From positions 1 through 35,881 of the forward strand of contig NZ_CAJXNN010000036.1 in NCBI RefSeq assembly GCF_913057115.1: DNA of 35,881 nt, read 5' to 3'. Each line of letters opens with the position of its first letter. The stretch's first letter is position 1. A program made the position numbers and the translations under genes. Origin of the DNA: an uncultured Roseovarius sp. (GTDB taxonomy: Bacteria; Pseudomonadota; Alphaproteobacteria; Rhodobacterales; Rhodobacteraceae). Positions 24,474 through 34,185 of the stretch are shown piece after piece. The notes under the pieces are model-generated. The model was not told where the DNA came from, did not search any database, and saw only the letters and a list, made by a program, of their open reading frames with translations.

Positions 24474-25470
24474 TCCCCTGATCGAGACATTCATCGAAGG
24501 CACCGATTGGAAGGGGGCGACTGTCGCGCCTCTGGCGGGCGATGCCTCGAACCGGCGTTATCTCCGGCTGACCCATCCCGAGGGCGGCAGCGCCGTTTTG
24601 ATGGATGCGCCGCTCGAGAAGGGCGAAGATACCGCGCCTTTCATCCGCATCGCCGAATACCTGACAGCGCAGGGGCTGAGCGCGCCAAGGATTTTGGCGC
24701 GCGACGAGGCGCTGGGATTCTTGCTTTTGGAGGATCTGGGTGATGACCTTTTTGCCCGGGTGATCCCGCGCGAGCCAAACCTTGAAAACAGTCTCTATTC
24801 GGCCGCAACTGATCTTTTGGTGCAGTTACACGCGGCCCCACCAGCCGAAGGTCTGGCAGCCTACGACCCGCCCTTGATGGCTGATCTCGCCGCATTGCCG
24901 TTTGATTGGTATGCCAAGGTCGAACCCGGCCTGCGACGTGCCTTTGCGCAAGCGATGCAGAGCACGCTAGAGGGACTCCATGGCGCAAGCGATGTTTTGA
25001 TTCAACGCGATTATCACGCGGAAAACCTGCTTTGGCTGCCTGAGCGTAAGGGCGCGGCGCGCGTGGGCTTGTTGGATTTCCAGGATGCCATGTTGGGCCA
25101 CCGGGCCTATGATCTGGTCTCGCTCTTGCAGGACGCGCGGCGCGATGTGCCCCCGCGGATCGAAGAGGCAATGATCGACCGCTACATCGATCAATCCGGG
25201 CTGGACCCGATGCGATTTCGCGCCGATTACAACCGGCTCGGGGCACAACGGAACCTGCGGATTGTCGGGGTTTTCGCCCGCCTTTGCATCCGCGACGGCA
25301 AGGCGCATTACGTTGACCTGATCCCGCGCGTTTGGGGTCACCTGATGCGCAACCTTGAAGACCCGGCACTGGCCGATGTCGCAACCCTTGTGCGCGGGCA
25401 TCTTCCCGTACCGAATACCGCCACCCTCCAAAGGCTCAAAGACCAATGCGCGACAAACCAAACGCCCTGA
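24460..25470 (+). CDS. amgK: AmgK, N-acetylmuramate/N-acetylglucosamine anomeric kinase
   Basis: APH-fold kinase that phosphorylates the anomeric carbon of MurNAc in peptidoglycan recycling, feeding MurU to make UDP-MurNAc. The 336 residues include GDASNRRYLRL (about 27-37), a catalytic loop QRDYHAENLLW with D184 and N189, and a metal-site D206 in GLLDFQDAM. Usual kinases of this fold have HRD or HGD in the loop, while here Q precedes RD, a mild variation. The overlap with tsaE (14 bases) and murU (25 bases) supports the pathway assignment. Some genomes label it simply aminoglycoside phosphotransferase; resistance is not implied. Confidence 0.85.
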   Translation: MSDRDPLIETFIEGTDWKGATVAPLAGDASNRRYLRLTHPEGGSAVLMDAPLEKGEDTAPFIRIAEYLTAQGLSAPRILARDEALGFLLLEDLGDDLFARVIPREPNLENSLYSAATDLLVQLHAAPPAEGLAAYDPPLMADLAALPFDWYAKVEPGLRRAFAQAMQSTLEGLHGASDVLIQRDYHAENLLWLPERKGAARVGLLDFQDAMLGHRAYDLVSLLQDARRDVPPRIEEAMIDRYIDQSGLDPMRFRADYNRLGAQRNLRIVGVFARLCIRDGKAHYVDLIPRVWGHLMRNLEDPALADVATLVRGHLPVPNTATLQRLKDQCATNQTP

Positions 25471-26138
25471 TGCTTTTTGCCGCCGGCTTCGGCACGCGCA
25501 TGGGCGCGCTGACCGCCGACCGGCCCAAACCGATGATCGAAGTGGCGGGCAGGCCGCTGATTGATCACGCGCTGGAGCAGGTGCGGGGCCATGGGGTGGA
25601 GACCGTGGTGGCCAATGTGCATTACAAACCCGACCCCCTGATCGACCACTTGAAAGGGAGCGACGTGCGGTTTTCGCATGAAACGCCCGATATTCTCGAC
25701 ACCGGCGGCGGCCTTCGTCACGCGCTGCCGCTCTTGGGCGATGGGCCGGTTTTTACCATGAATAGCGATGCAGTCTGGAAAGGACCGAATCCGCTGTCAC
25801 AACTGGCCGAGGCGTGGGAGCCTTCAAAGATGGACGCCCTTCTGCTCTGCCTGCCGCGCGAGAACGCCTTGGGCCACAAGGGTGCGGGCGATTTCATGGT
25901 TGCGCCGGATGGACGTGTTACCCGAGGTCCGGGGCAAGTCTATTCCGGGCTGCAAATCCTCAAGACCGACCGCATGCAGGAGGTTGGCGAGGATGTTTTC
26001 TCACTCAATCTTCTTTGGAACCGGATGTTGGAGGACGATCGCCTCTTTGCCGAATCCTATCCGGGCAAATGGTGCGACGTGGGGCACCCCGAGGGTATCG
26101 TTCTTGCTCAAGAGATGCTTGGATACCGCAATGTTTGA
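25446..26138 (+). CDS. murU: MurU, N-acetylmuramate 1-phosphate uridylyltransferase
   Basis: Nucleotidyltransferase converting MurNAc-1-phosphate and UTP to UDP-MurNAc, bypassing fosfomycin-sensitive MurA. The 230 residues contain the sugar-nucleotidyltransferase signature AAGFGTRMGALTADRPKPM at 12-30. DTGGGLRHALPLLGDGPVFTMNSDAVW follows (about 82-108), where the aspartate binds metal, and WCDVGHPEG is near the end. The start overlaps amgK by 25 bases and the stop overlaps addB by eight. It pairs functionally with AmgK as in Pseudomonas and Caulobacter. Confidence 0.88.
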   Translation: MRDKPNALMLFAAGFGTRMGALTADRPKPMIEVAGRPLIDHALEQVRGHGVETVVANVHYKPDPLIDHLKGSDVRFSHETPDILDTGGGLRHALPLLGDGPVFTMNSDAVWKGPNPLSQLAEAWEPSKMDALLLCLPRENALGHKGAGDFMVAPDGRVTRGPGQVYSGLQILKTDRMQEVGEDVFSLNLLWNRMLEDDRLFAESYPGKWCDVGHPEGIVLAQEMLGYRNV

Positions 26139-29070
26139 TCCCAGTGATGCCCCCCGTGTCTTTGGCGTGCCGCTTGGCGTGGATTTCCCCAAGGCGCTGG
26201 TCGACGGGCTTTTGGCGCTGCAAGAAGGTAAGCCGCCCGAGGCGCTGGCGCGGGTGCAGCTGATCGTCAATACCCGCCGCATGGCCCGCCGCATCCGCGA
26301 GATGTTCGCCCAAGGCCCGGCGCTACTACTGCCGCGTATCTCGCTCGTGACCGATCTGGGCGAGGATTGGGCGATGGCGGGTTTGCCCGATGCGGTGCCG
26401 CCCCTGCGGCGGCGGCTGGAATTGTTGCAACTGGTGGAGCGCCTGCTGGAACAATCCCCCGATCTGGCCCCGCGCGCCGCGCTCTATGACCTGTCCGACA
26501 GCCTTGCCAGCCTGATGGACGAAATGCATGGCGAAGGCGTGCCGCCCGAGGTGATCGAAGATCTGGATATTTCCGATCAATCCGGCCATTGGGAGCGAAT
26601 AAAGGCCTTTTTAGGCATTGTTAGACCCTATTTCGATGTTGGTCAGACAGAACCCGACGTGGAAACCCGGCAGCGCATGGTGATTGAACGCTTGATTGAT
26701 CGCTGGCAGGAAACGCCCCCGGATCATCCGATTATTCTGGCTGGTTCAACCGGCTCGCGCGGGGCAACGCAGATCTTGATGCAGGCGGTTGCACGGCTGC
26801 CGCAAGGTGCGGTCGTGTTTCCGGGATTTGATGAAGACATGCCCGAGGACGTCTGGGACACACTCGAAACCCCGATGAGTTCCGAAGACCATCCGCAATA
26901 TCGCTTTGCCCAATTCATGGCGCGGCTGGGTGGCCACCCGCGCGATGTCGCCCGATGGCCGTGGGCGCCGGGCCCGGTCAGCCATGACCGCAACAAGGTG
27001 ATCTCGCTTGCCCTGCGTCCTGCACCGGTGACCGATCAATGGCTGCGTGACGGGCCGAATTTGCCTGATCTGACCAAGGCCATGGCCGATGTCACGCTGT
27101 TGGAGGCCGAGTCGACCCGCGATGAGGCACTGACCATCGCCATGCGCCTGCGTAAGGCCGCCGAGGATCAAACCACCGCGGCCCTTATCACCCCGGACCG
27201 AACGCTGACACGGCAGGTCACCGCACTTCTGGACCGTTGGGGCATAACCCCGGACGATTCCGCCGGCATACCGCTGCATCTTTCCGTGCCGGGGCGGTTC
27301 TTGCGGCATGTGGCGGACCTGATGCGCAACCGCCTGACGGCGGAATCGCTTCTGACCCTGCTCAAGCATCCGCTGACCCACACCGGCAATGCGCGTGGTC
27401 CGCACCTGCGGTTGACGCGCGAGTTGGAATTGCACCTGCGCCGCCATGGCCCGCCATTTCCCGATGCCGAAAGCCTGACCGCTTGGGCGGCTGGCCGCAA
27501 GGAGGAGGAGGCCGAGGAGTGGGTGGCGTGGATTCGAGACTGTTTCTGCGCAAAAGAGGTGCAAACCGACCAATCACTGACGCGCCTGGTAGAGGATCAC
27601 ATCGCCTTGGCCAGCCGTATCGCGCAAGGCCCTGAAGGCGAAGCCGCAGGGGCGCTTTGGGAAAAGGAAGCCGGGCGCGAGGCGCTGAAAGCAGTCACCG
27701 AACTTCAGGAAAACGCGAAACACGGCGGACAGCTGAACGCTCCCGATTACGCCAACCTCTTCAACGCCATTCTGGGCCGGGGCGAGGTGCGCAACCCCGA
27801 CACGCCGCACCCGCATATCCGCATCTGGGGGACGCTGGAGGCCCGCGTTCAGGGGGCCGACCTTCTGATTCTTGCAGGGCTGAACGAAGGCAGCTGGCCC
27901 GAGGCGCCCAAGCCCGACCCGTGGCTGAACAGGAAATTGCGCAACGACGTCGGGCTTTTGCTGCCCGAACGCCGCATCGGCCTTTCGGCGCATGATTTCC
28001 AACAGGCCGCCACCGCGCCCGAGGTTTGGTTGACCCGCTCAATCCGGTCTGATGATGCGGAAACCGTGGTGTCGCGCTGGCTCAACCGCTTGGAAAACCT
28101 GCTCAAGGGCCTTCCCGAGCGTGGCGGCAAAGACGCCCTGGATGCCATGCGCGCCCGTGGGCAAAAATGGCTCTCGTTGGCCGAGCAACTTGAAGACCCG
28201 GGCCAAGCGACACCAGCCAAACGCCCCGCGCCTGTACCCCCGGCCAGCGCCCGCCCAAGAAAGCTATCGGTGACGGAGATAAAAACCCTGATCCGCGATC
28301 CTTACGCGATCTATGCCAAACATGTCCTGAACCTGCGCCCGCTCGATCCGCTTATGAAAGCGCCTGATGCCCTGTTGCGCGGCACCGTCCTGCACAAGGT
28401 GCTTGAGGTATTCATCGAGGACACGAAGGATGATCCAGATCTGCTGACTCGCAATAACCTGATTGCCATAACCGAGACTATCTTGGCCGAAAACGTCCCT
28501 TGGCCCGAGGTTCGCGCGATGTGGCTGGCTCGGATGGAACGGGTGGCCGATTGGATACTGGAGTCCGAGGAAACTCGGCGAAGCCGCGCTCGGCCAACTG
28601 TGCTCGAGGAAAAGGGCCAAGCGGAATTGCCCAAACTGGGGTTCACCCTTTCCGGCACCGCCGACCGGATCGATATGGACGAGACCGGGCGGCTTTATAT
28701 CTACGATTACAAGACCGGTGCCGCCCCCGCGAAAGACCAGCAGAAGCATTTCGACAAGCAATTGCTACTTGAGGCCGCGATGGCCGAGCAGTTCGGCTTT
28801 GGCGATCTTGCACCAAACAAGGTGGCCGGGGCCTATTACCTCAGCCTGAACAATGACCCCAAGGAAGTGCCAGCGCCCTTGGAGGAAGAGTCCGCCGAGA
28901 AGATCTGGAAAGAATTCGAGGCCCTGATCGCCGCCTATCTGGATGAGGGCAAAAGCTTCCCCTCGCGTCGAGCCATGTTCACCAAGGATATGGAAGGCGA
29001 CTACGATCAACTGGCCCGGTTCGGAGAATGGGACATCACCGATGACCCGGAAGAGGAGCCGGTGACATGA
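26131..29070 (+). CDS. addB: AddB, double-strand break repair helicase-nuclease subunit
   Basis: Subunit of the AddAB enzyme that resects broken DNA ends and loads RecA. The 979 residues begin MFDPSDAPRVFGVPLGVDFPK, typical of the alphaproteobacterial AddB. The helicase-like body contains NTRRMARRIREMF and ILAGLNEGSWPEAPKPDPWLNR (about 585-605). The C-terminal PD-(D/E)XK nuclease (about 705-960) has LRGTVLHKVLEVF, DRIDMDETGRLYIYDYKTG (D859, K861) and GAYYLSLNN. The ATG overlaps the murU stop; a longer reading in this frame would overlap murU by over 360 bases and is rejected. It overlaps addA by four bases. Confidence 0.94.
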   Translation: MFDPSDAPRVFGVPLGVDFPKALVDGLLALQEGKPPEALARVQLIVNTRRMARRIREMFAQGPALLLPRISLVTDLGEDWAMAGLPDAVPPLRRRLELLQLVERLLEQSPDLAPRAALYDLSDSLASLMDEMHGEGVPPEVIEDLDISDQSGHWERIKAFLGIVRPYFDVGQTEPDVETRQRMVIERLIDRWQETPPDHPIILAGSTGSRGATQILMQAVARLPQGAVVFPGFDEDMPEDVWDTLETPMSSEDHPQYRFAQFMARLGGHPRDVARWPWAPGPVSHDRNKVISLALRPAPVTDQWLRDGPNLPDLTKAMADVTLLEAESTRDEALTIAMRLRKAAEDQTTAALITPDRTLTRQVTALLDRWGITPDDSAGIPLHLSVPGRFLRHVADLMRNRLTAESLLTLLKHPLTHTGNARGPHLRLTRELELHLRRHGPPFPDAESLTAWAAGRKEEEAEEWVAWIRDCFCAKEVQTDQSLTRLVEDHIALASRIAQGPEGEAAGALWEKEAGREALKAVTELQENAKHGGQLNAPDYANLFNAILGRGEVRNPDTPHPHIRIWGTLEARVQGADLLILAGLNEGSWPEAPKPDPWLNRKLRNDVGLLLPERRIGLSAHDFQQAATAPEVWLTRSIRSDDAETVVSRWLNRLENLLKGLPERGGKDALDAMRARGQKWLSLAEQLEDPGQATPAKRPAPVPPASARPRKLSVTEIKTLIRDPYAIYAKHVLNLRPLDPLMKAPDALLRGTVLHKVLEVFIEDTKDDPDLLTRNNLIAITETILAENVPWPEVRAMWLARMERVADWILESEETRRSRARPTVLEEKGQAELPKLGFTLSGTADRIDMDETGRLYIYDYKTGAAPAKDQQKHFDKQLLLEAAMAEQFGFGDLAPNKVAGAYYLSLNNDPKEVPAPLEEESAEKIWKEFEALIAAYLDEGKSFPSRRAMFTKDMEGDYDQLARFGEWDITDDPEEEPVT

Positions 29071-32000
29071 TCGAACGGGACGATGCCACACAACGGCAAG
29101 TGGACGCCGCCCGCCCGGACTGCTCGACCTGGCTTTCAGCCAATGCGGGGTCAGGCAAAACGCGGGTTCTCACCGATCGTGTGGCGCGGCTTTTGCTGGA
29201 GGATGTCGATCCACAACACATTTTGTGCCTGACCTATACCAAGGCGGCCGCCAACGAGATGCAGAACCGTCTGTTTGAGCGGTTGGGTGGATGGGCGATG
29301 CTGCCCAACGACATGCTGCGCGCGGAGTTGGAACAGCTTGGCGTGGAGCAGAGTCTGGGCGATGACACCCTACGCAAGGCACGGCGCCTGTTCGCCTGCG
29401 CCATTGAAACACCCGGCGGGTTGAAGATTCAGACGATCCACTCATTCTGTTCGTCGCTCCTGCGCCGTTTTCCACTTGAGGCCGGTGTCACGCCCCAGTT
29501 CACCGAGATGGATGACCGCACCGCAAGCCTTCTGCGCGCCGAGATCGTGGAGGAGATTGCCGCGGGGCCGCAGGCCAATTCCTTCTACGCGCTTGTGCGG
29601 CACTACACCGGTGGCGATCTGGATAAATTGATCGCCGAGATCGTCCGGACGGGCAGCGCGCTCAAAGCCCCAATCAATGACGCGGATTTGGCGCAGATCT
29701 TTGGCGTGCCAAGTGATTTGAATGAAGAGTCGCTCTTGGCTTCGGTCTTCTTGGGCAGCGAACGGTCGCTATTGGATCACTTGATCCCCGCGCTTGAGGC
29801 AAGCGGTCCCCGAGACCAAGGCGCGGGTGCAAAGCTTCGCGCTATTACCGCGCTTGACCTTTCCGCACTTGCAGTGCTTGAGGGTGTTTTTCTCAACGGG
29901 CCGGGCGCGAAAGAGCCATTTTCGGCCAAGATAGGCTCTTTTCCGACCAAATCATGCCGTGAGGGCCTTACGGCAATCATGCCGCAAATCGACGATTGGA
30001 TGGCTCGCGTGGAATCGGCCCGCGACCGGCGACTTGCCCTTGCCGCCATGCGGAAAACCCGCGCCCTCCATAGCTTTGCCACCATCTTTCTTGAGGCTTA
30101 CGAGGCGGCCAAGCTGCGCCGTGGGCTGCTTGATTTCGACGACCTGATCCTGCGCACCCGTGATCTTTTGACCAACCCCGATGTGGCGGCTTGGGTGCTC
30201 TATCGGCTGGACGGCGGGATTGACCATGTTTTGGTGGATGAAGCGCAAGATACCAGCCCCGTACAATGGCAAGTGATCGAACGCTTGGCACAGGAATTCA
30301 CCAGCGGCGAAGGTGCCCGTGCCGATGCGCCGCGCACGATCTTCGTGGTCGGTGACAAGAAGCAGTCGATCTATTCCTTCCAAGGGGCCGATCCACGGGA
30401 ATTCGACCGCATGAAAGACGAATTCGCGACCCGGCTTGAAGCCACGAACACGCCGCTTCAGGCCTTGGGCATGGAACATTCCTTTCGCTCGTCACATGCC
30501 ATCCTGTCCTTGGTCGACGCGACCTTCTCGCAGGCCAAAACAAGCGGTTTTACGCCGGAACAGTCCCACAAGGCGTTCAAAGCCGATATGCCCGGCCGGG
30601 TCGATCTTTGGCCGCTGATCGAAAAGCCTGAGAAGGAAGAGCAGCCCGAGTGGTACCTGCCTGTCGACACCAAAGCGCCGAATGATCCCGCGATCCTGCT
30701 GGCCCGCAAGATCGCCCGGACCATCCGCCAGATGATCGATGACCAAACGCCGATTCCGGACGGCAAGGACGGCATGGTTCCCGCCCAGCCGGGTGATTTC
30801 CTGATCCTTGTGCAACGCCGAAGCGCCTTGTTCCACGAGATCATCCGCGAATGTAAGGATCAAGACCTTCCCATCGCCGGAGCCGATCGCCTCAAGGTGG
30901 GCGCGGAAATGGCCGTGCGCGACCTTGGCGCGCTTTTGTCGTTCCTCGCCACGCCCGAAGACAGCCTTGCACTGGCCACCGCCCTGCGCTCACCACTCTT
31001 TGGCTGGTCCGAGGCCGAGCTTTACGATCTCGCCCATGGCCGCAAGCAAAAATACCTCTGGGCGGAACTCCGCGACCGCGCGGCAAAGTACCCCGAAACC
31101 ATGGCGGTTCTGGGTGACCTGCGCAAACAGGCCGATTTCCTGCGCCCCTATGACCTTCTGCAACGCATCCTCACCCGCCACCACGGCCGCCGTAACCTTC
31201 TGGCTCGACTTGGCACCGAGGCCGAGGATGGCATCGACGCGCTTTTGTCACAGGCCATGGCCTATGAACAACGCGCGGTCGATAGTCTGACGGGGTTCCT
31301 TGTCTGGCTGGAAACCGATGACCTTGAGATCAAGCGCCAGATGGACAGCGCCGGCAACCGCATCCGGGTGATGACGGTGCACGGGGCCAAGGGGCTTGAA
31401 GCGCCTATCGTCATCCTGCCTGACACGGGTCAGCGCAAGAACGAGGTCAAGGATCAAATCCTTGCCCATCAGGACACCGCGCTTTGGAAAACCGGCGCAG
31501 ACGACGCGCCGCAGGTGATCCGAGATATGATCGACGCCAAGAAATCCGCGCAATCCGCCGAGCGCGACCGCCTGCTTTACGTCGCCATGACCCGGGCCGA
31601 AAAATGGTTGATCGTGGCAGCAGCGGGCGATTTGGGCAAGAATGGTGACACATGGCACGACAAGGTCCGCATGGGGCTTGAGGCTTGTGGTGCCGCGCCA
31701 CACCCGACCGAGGGCGAAGGCGCTTTGCGTCTGGAGTATGGCGATTGGGGTGTGTCAGGTGCAGGCAAAGAGCGCGAAACGGCTTCTACGGTACGCCCCG
31801 ATCTCCCCGCCTATTTCCACGCCAAGGCGCCGGACAAAGCCACTGCTTTGGATACCCTCAAGCCTTCGGAGCTTGGCGGCAAGAAGGCCCTGCCGGGTGA
31901 AGGACTGGAGGAAGAAGAGGCCAAACGCCGGGGCCGCCAAATTCACCGCCTTCTGGAAATCCTGCCTACCGTGTCCCAAGACACATGGCCCGACACCGCC

Positions 32001-32435
32001 GCGCGCGCGCTGGCCAATGGCCCCGACGCCGCCGAGGGCGCGGAGCTGACCGCGCTATTGAGCGAGGCACAATCGGTTCTCACCAAGCCAGAACTAGCGC
32101 ATCTCTTCACCCCTGATGTATTGGCCGAAGTGCCAATCAGCGCCAATATCGAAGCCCTGCAAAATCGCCGCATTCACGGGATCATCGACGCGCTGATCGT
32201 GACGCCTGACAGCGTGCTGGCGGTGGATTTCAAAACCAACACCGTTGTGCCCGACAGCGCGCAGGCCTGCCCCGATGGCCTCTTGCGGCAAATGGGGGCT
32301 TATGCCCATGCGCTGGCCGCGATCTACCCCGATCACACGGTGCAAACCGCTTTTGTCTGGACACGCACGGCAACTCTCATGCCCCTGCCCCACGATCTTG
32401 TGACCAAAGCGCTCAAGACCACGACCATTGCTTGA
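29067..32435 (+). CDS. addA: AddA, helicase-nuclease motor subunit
   Basis: UvrD-like helicase and nuclease subunit of AddAB. The 1122 residues carry Walker A ANAGSGKT at 25-32, motif Ia LCLTYTKAAANEM, motif II VLVDEAQDTSPVQW around D391 and motif III GDKKQSIYSFQGADP. RVMTVHGAKGLEAPIVIL and LLYVAMTRAEKWLIV follow. The C-terminal nuclease region has RGRQIHRLLEILP and HGIIDALIVTPDSVLAVDFKTNT (D1054, K1056). The ATG shares four bases with the addB stop, so the subunits are probably made in step. trxA follows after 61 bases with its own ribosome site. Confidence 0.96.
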   Translation: MIERDDATQRQVDAARPDCSTWLSANAGSGKTRVLTDRVARLLLEDVDPQHILCLTYTKAAANEMQNRLFERLGGWAMLPNDMLRAELEQLGVEQSLGDDTLRKARRLFACAIETPGGLKIQTIHSFCSSLLRRFPLEAGVTPQFTEMDDRTASLLRAEIVEEIAAGPQANSFYALVRHYTGGDLDKLIAEIVRTGSALKAPINDADLAQIFGVPSDLNEESLLASVFLGSERSLLDHLIPALEASGPRDQGAGAKLRAITALDLSALAVLEGVFLNGPGAKEPFSAKIGSFPTKSCREGLTAIMPQIDDWMARVESARDRRLALAAMRKTRALHSFATIFLEAYEAAKLRRGLLDFDDLILRTRDLLTNPDVAAWVLYRLDGGIDHVLVDEAQDTSPVQWQVIERLAQEFTSGEGARADAPRTIFVVGDKKQSIYSFQGADPREFDRMKDEFATRLEATNTPLQALGMEHSFRSSHAILSLVDATFSQAKTSGFTPEQSHKAFKADMPGRVDLWPLIEKPEKEEQPEWYLPVDTKAPNDPAILLARKIARTIRQMIDDQTPIPDGKDGMVPAQPGDFLILVQRRSALFHEIIRECKDQDLPIAGADRLKVGAEMAVRDLGALLSFLATPEDSLALATALRSPLFGWSEAELYDLAHGRKQKYLWAELRDRAAKYPETMAVLGDLRKQADFLRPYDLLQRILTRHHGRRNLLARLGTEAEDGIDALLSQAMAYEQRAVDSLTGFLVWLETDDLEIKRQMDSAGNRIRVMTVHGAKGLEAPIVILPDTGQRKNEVKDQILAHQDTALWKTGADDAPQVIRDMIDAKKSAQSAERDRLLYVAMTRAEKWLIVAAAGDLGKNGDTWHDKVRMGLEACGAAPHPTEGEGALRLEYGDWGVSGAGKERETASTVRPDLPAYFHAKAPDKATALDTLKPSELGGKKALPGEGLEEEEAKRRGRQIHRLLEILPTVSQDTWPDTAARALANGPDAAEGAELTALLSEAQSVLTKPELAHLFTPDVLAEVPISANIEALQNRRIHGIIDALIVTPDSVLAVDFKTNTVVPDSAQACPDGLLRQMGAYAHALAAIYPDHTVQTAFVWTRTATLMPLPHDLVTKALKTTTIA

Positions 32436-32496
32436 CGCATCCGGCCCACGTACATAGGTTGCAGGTCAAACGCACACCCCTGTCAGGAGAAAGCCC

Positions 32497-32817
32497 ATGG
32501 CCACCGTTGCCGTAACCGATGATACCTTCGACGCCGAAGTGAAGAATTCCGACATCCCCGTTGTGGTGGATTTCTGGGCCGAATGGTGCGGCCCCTGCAA
32601 ACAGATCGGCCCGGCCCTGGAAGAGATTTCCGCCGAAATGGAAGGCAAAGTGAAGATTGCCAAAGTCGACGTCGACAGCAACCCCAACGCCGCCGTGCAA
32701 ATGGGCATCCGCGGTATTCCCGCGCTGTTCATCTTCAAGGATGGCGAGGTTGTCTCGAACAAAACCGGCGCCGCACCCAAAGCCGCGCTGCAAAGCTGGA
32801 TCGAAGAAAGCATCTAA
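32497..32817 (+). CDS. trxA: thioredoxin 1
   Basis: Cytoplasmic disulfide reductase. The 106 residues have the active site WCGPC at 30-34, preceded by VVDFWAEW and followed by [29 protein letters not shown] with the cis-proline. CAGGAGAAAG precedes the ATG. It is commonly found next to addAB in Alphaproteobacteria. The gene is closed by a terminator hairpin shortly downstream. Confidence 0.96.
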   Translation: MATVAVTDDTFDAEVKNSDIPVVVDFWAEWCGPCKQIGPALEEISAEMEGKVKIAKVDVDSNPNAAVQMGIRGIPALFIFKDGEVVSNKTGAAPKAALQSWIEESI

Positions 32818-32836
32818 GCGATCCGCTACAAGTTTC

Positions 32837-32865
32837 AAAAGGGCTGCCTTTGGGCGGCCCTTTTT
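32837..32865 (+). terminator. rho-independent terminator after trxA
   Basis: AAAAGGGCTGCC and GGCGGCCCTTTTT pair around a TTTG loop with one internal mismatch, ending in five T. It lies about 20 bases past the trxA stop and should also end transcription from the addAB operon. Confidence 0.85.
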
Positions 32866-32977
32866 GTTCGCACAAGGACGAATTTTTCCGGCCTAGAAGG
32901 ATTGAGAAGGGCTGCGCCCTGGGCCTCAAACCTCAACACCCCTTCCTTTTTCAAGCTCAAAGCGCGACAAACAGGGC

Positions 32978-34126
32978 ATGACCCTCACAAACTCCGATAT
33001 TCTCGATCTCGTCGCCCTGCGCCATGACCTACACCGCCACCCCGAGGTGTCCGGCCATGAGGCCCAAACCGCCCAGCGCATCGTGCAGGAATTCGCGCCG
33101 CTCTCGCCCGATCAAATGGTCACCGATCTGGGTGGGCATGGCGTGGCGGCGGTGTTCGAAGGCCCCGGGGCTGGCCCCACAGTCCTTTTCCGCTGTGAAC
33201 TCGACGCCCTGCCGATCTACGAGACTGGCACGCCCGCCCATCGCTCCCTCGCCGAAGGGGTCGGGCACCTTTGCGGCCACGATGGGCATATGGCGATCCT
33301 GATGGGTCTGGCTCGGCTTTTGTCGCGGCAACGTCCCGCGCAGGGCCGTGTGGTTCTTCTTTTCCAACCGGCCGAGGAAACCGGGGCTGGGGCCAAGGCT
33401 GTGCTGGAAGATGAGAAATTCGACCCTATTCAACCGCAATATGCCTTCGCGCTGCACAACACGCCCGGCCTGCCATTCGGTCATGTGGCGCTTACCTCCG
33501 GGCCGGTCACCTGTGCATCTCGCGGACTTGAGGTCCAATTCACAGGCCGCTCCGCCCATGCCTCACAACCTGAAACCGGCATTTCCCCGATGGCGGCACT
33601 GGCGCAACTCATGCCAGAGCTTACCGCGCTCAGCCAGGGCTCCACCGCAGACCCCGATTTTGCGCTCGTCACCGTGACCCACACGCAAATGGGTGAACCC
33701 GCGTTCGGCATCGCCCCCGGCGACGCCCGCCTTTTCGCCACCCTGCGCACGCTCACCGATGACCTGATGGCGAACCTCTGCGATCAGGCTCTAACCTTGC
33801 TGAAAACGGCCTGCGACACCCATGGCCTGACCTTCACCCACGCCTATCACGACATCTTCCTGCACAGCGAAAATGATGCCGAGGCCACGGCCATCGCCAC
33901 CGCCGCCCTCGACGCGCTGCAAATCCCGCATGACGCCACCGGCCTACCCTGGCGCCCCTCCGAGGATTTCGGGCGCTTCGGCCATAGCGCCCGCGCCGCC
34001 ATGCTGTTTCTGGGCGCGGGCCATGGCCATGCGGCTCTGCATAACCCCGATTACGACTTTCCCGATGATCTCATTCCCATCGGCACAGGCATCTTTCACC
34101 GCATCGCGTGTGACCTTCTGGGCTGA
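32978..34126 (+). CDS. M20 family amidohydrolase (hippurate hydrolase-like)
   Basis: Metal-dependent peptidase/amidohydrolase of the M20D group, 382 residues. [14 protein letters not shown] lies near the N-terminus. The metal-site region [18 protein letters not shown] has C99, H101, D102 and H104. [19 protein letters not shown] follows with catalytic E133 and metal ligand E134, and [12 protein letters not shown] lies beyond. The dimerisation insert contains [15 protein letters not shown], and H-rich [22 protein letters not shown] closes the domain. The substrate, an N-acyl amino acid or similar amide, cannot be told from sequence. It stands between trxA and hslV, with its own upstream gap. 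Confidence 0.88.
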   Translation: MTLTNSDILDLVALRHDLHRHPEVSGHEAQTAQRIVQEFAPLSPDQMVTDLGGHGVAAVFEGPGAGPTVLFRCELDALPIYETGTPAHRSLAEGVGHLCGHDGHMAILMGLARLLSRQRPAQGRVVLLFQPAEETGAGAKAVLEDEKFDPIQPQYAFALHNTPGLPFGHVALTSGPVTCASRGLEVQFTGRSAHASQPETGISPMAALAQLMPELTALSQGSTADPDFALVTVTHTQMGEPAFGIAPGDARLFATLRTLTDDLMANLCDQALTLLKTACDTHGLTFTHAYHDIFLHSENDAEATAIATAALDALQIPHDATGLPWRPSEDFGRFGHSARAAMLFLGAGHGHAALHNPDYDFPDDLIPIGTGIFHRIACDLLG

Positions 34127-34129
34127 ACC

Positions 34130-34158
34130 CTTGCACCACGCGCCACAGCCTTCCATAT
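34130..34158 (+). promoter_or_regulatory. candidate RpoH (heat-shock) promoter for hslVU
   Basis: CTTGCA at 34130-34135 and TTCCATAT at 34151-34158 are separated by 15 bases. This resembles the sigma-32 pattern CTTGAA / CCCCATNT, though the -10 part is only a partial match. It lies 27 bases before the hslV ATG, which fits the known heat-shock control of this operon. Confidence 0.4.
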
Positions 34159-34185
34159 AGGCACGAACCAAAGCGGAGGCGGACA

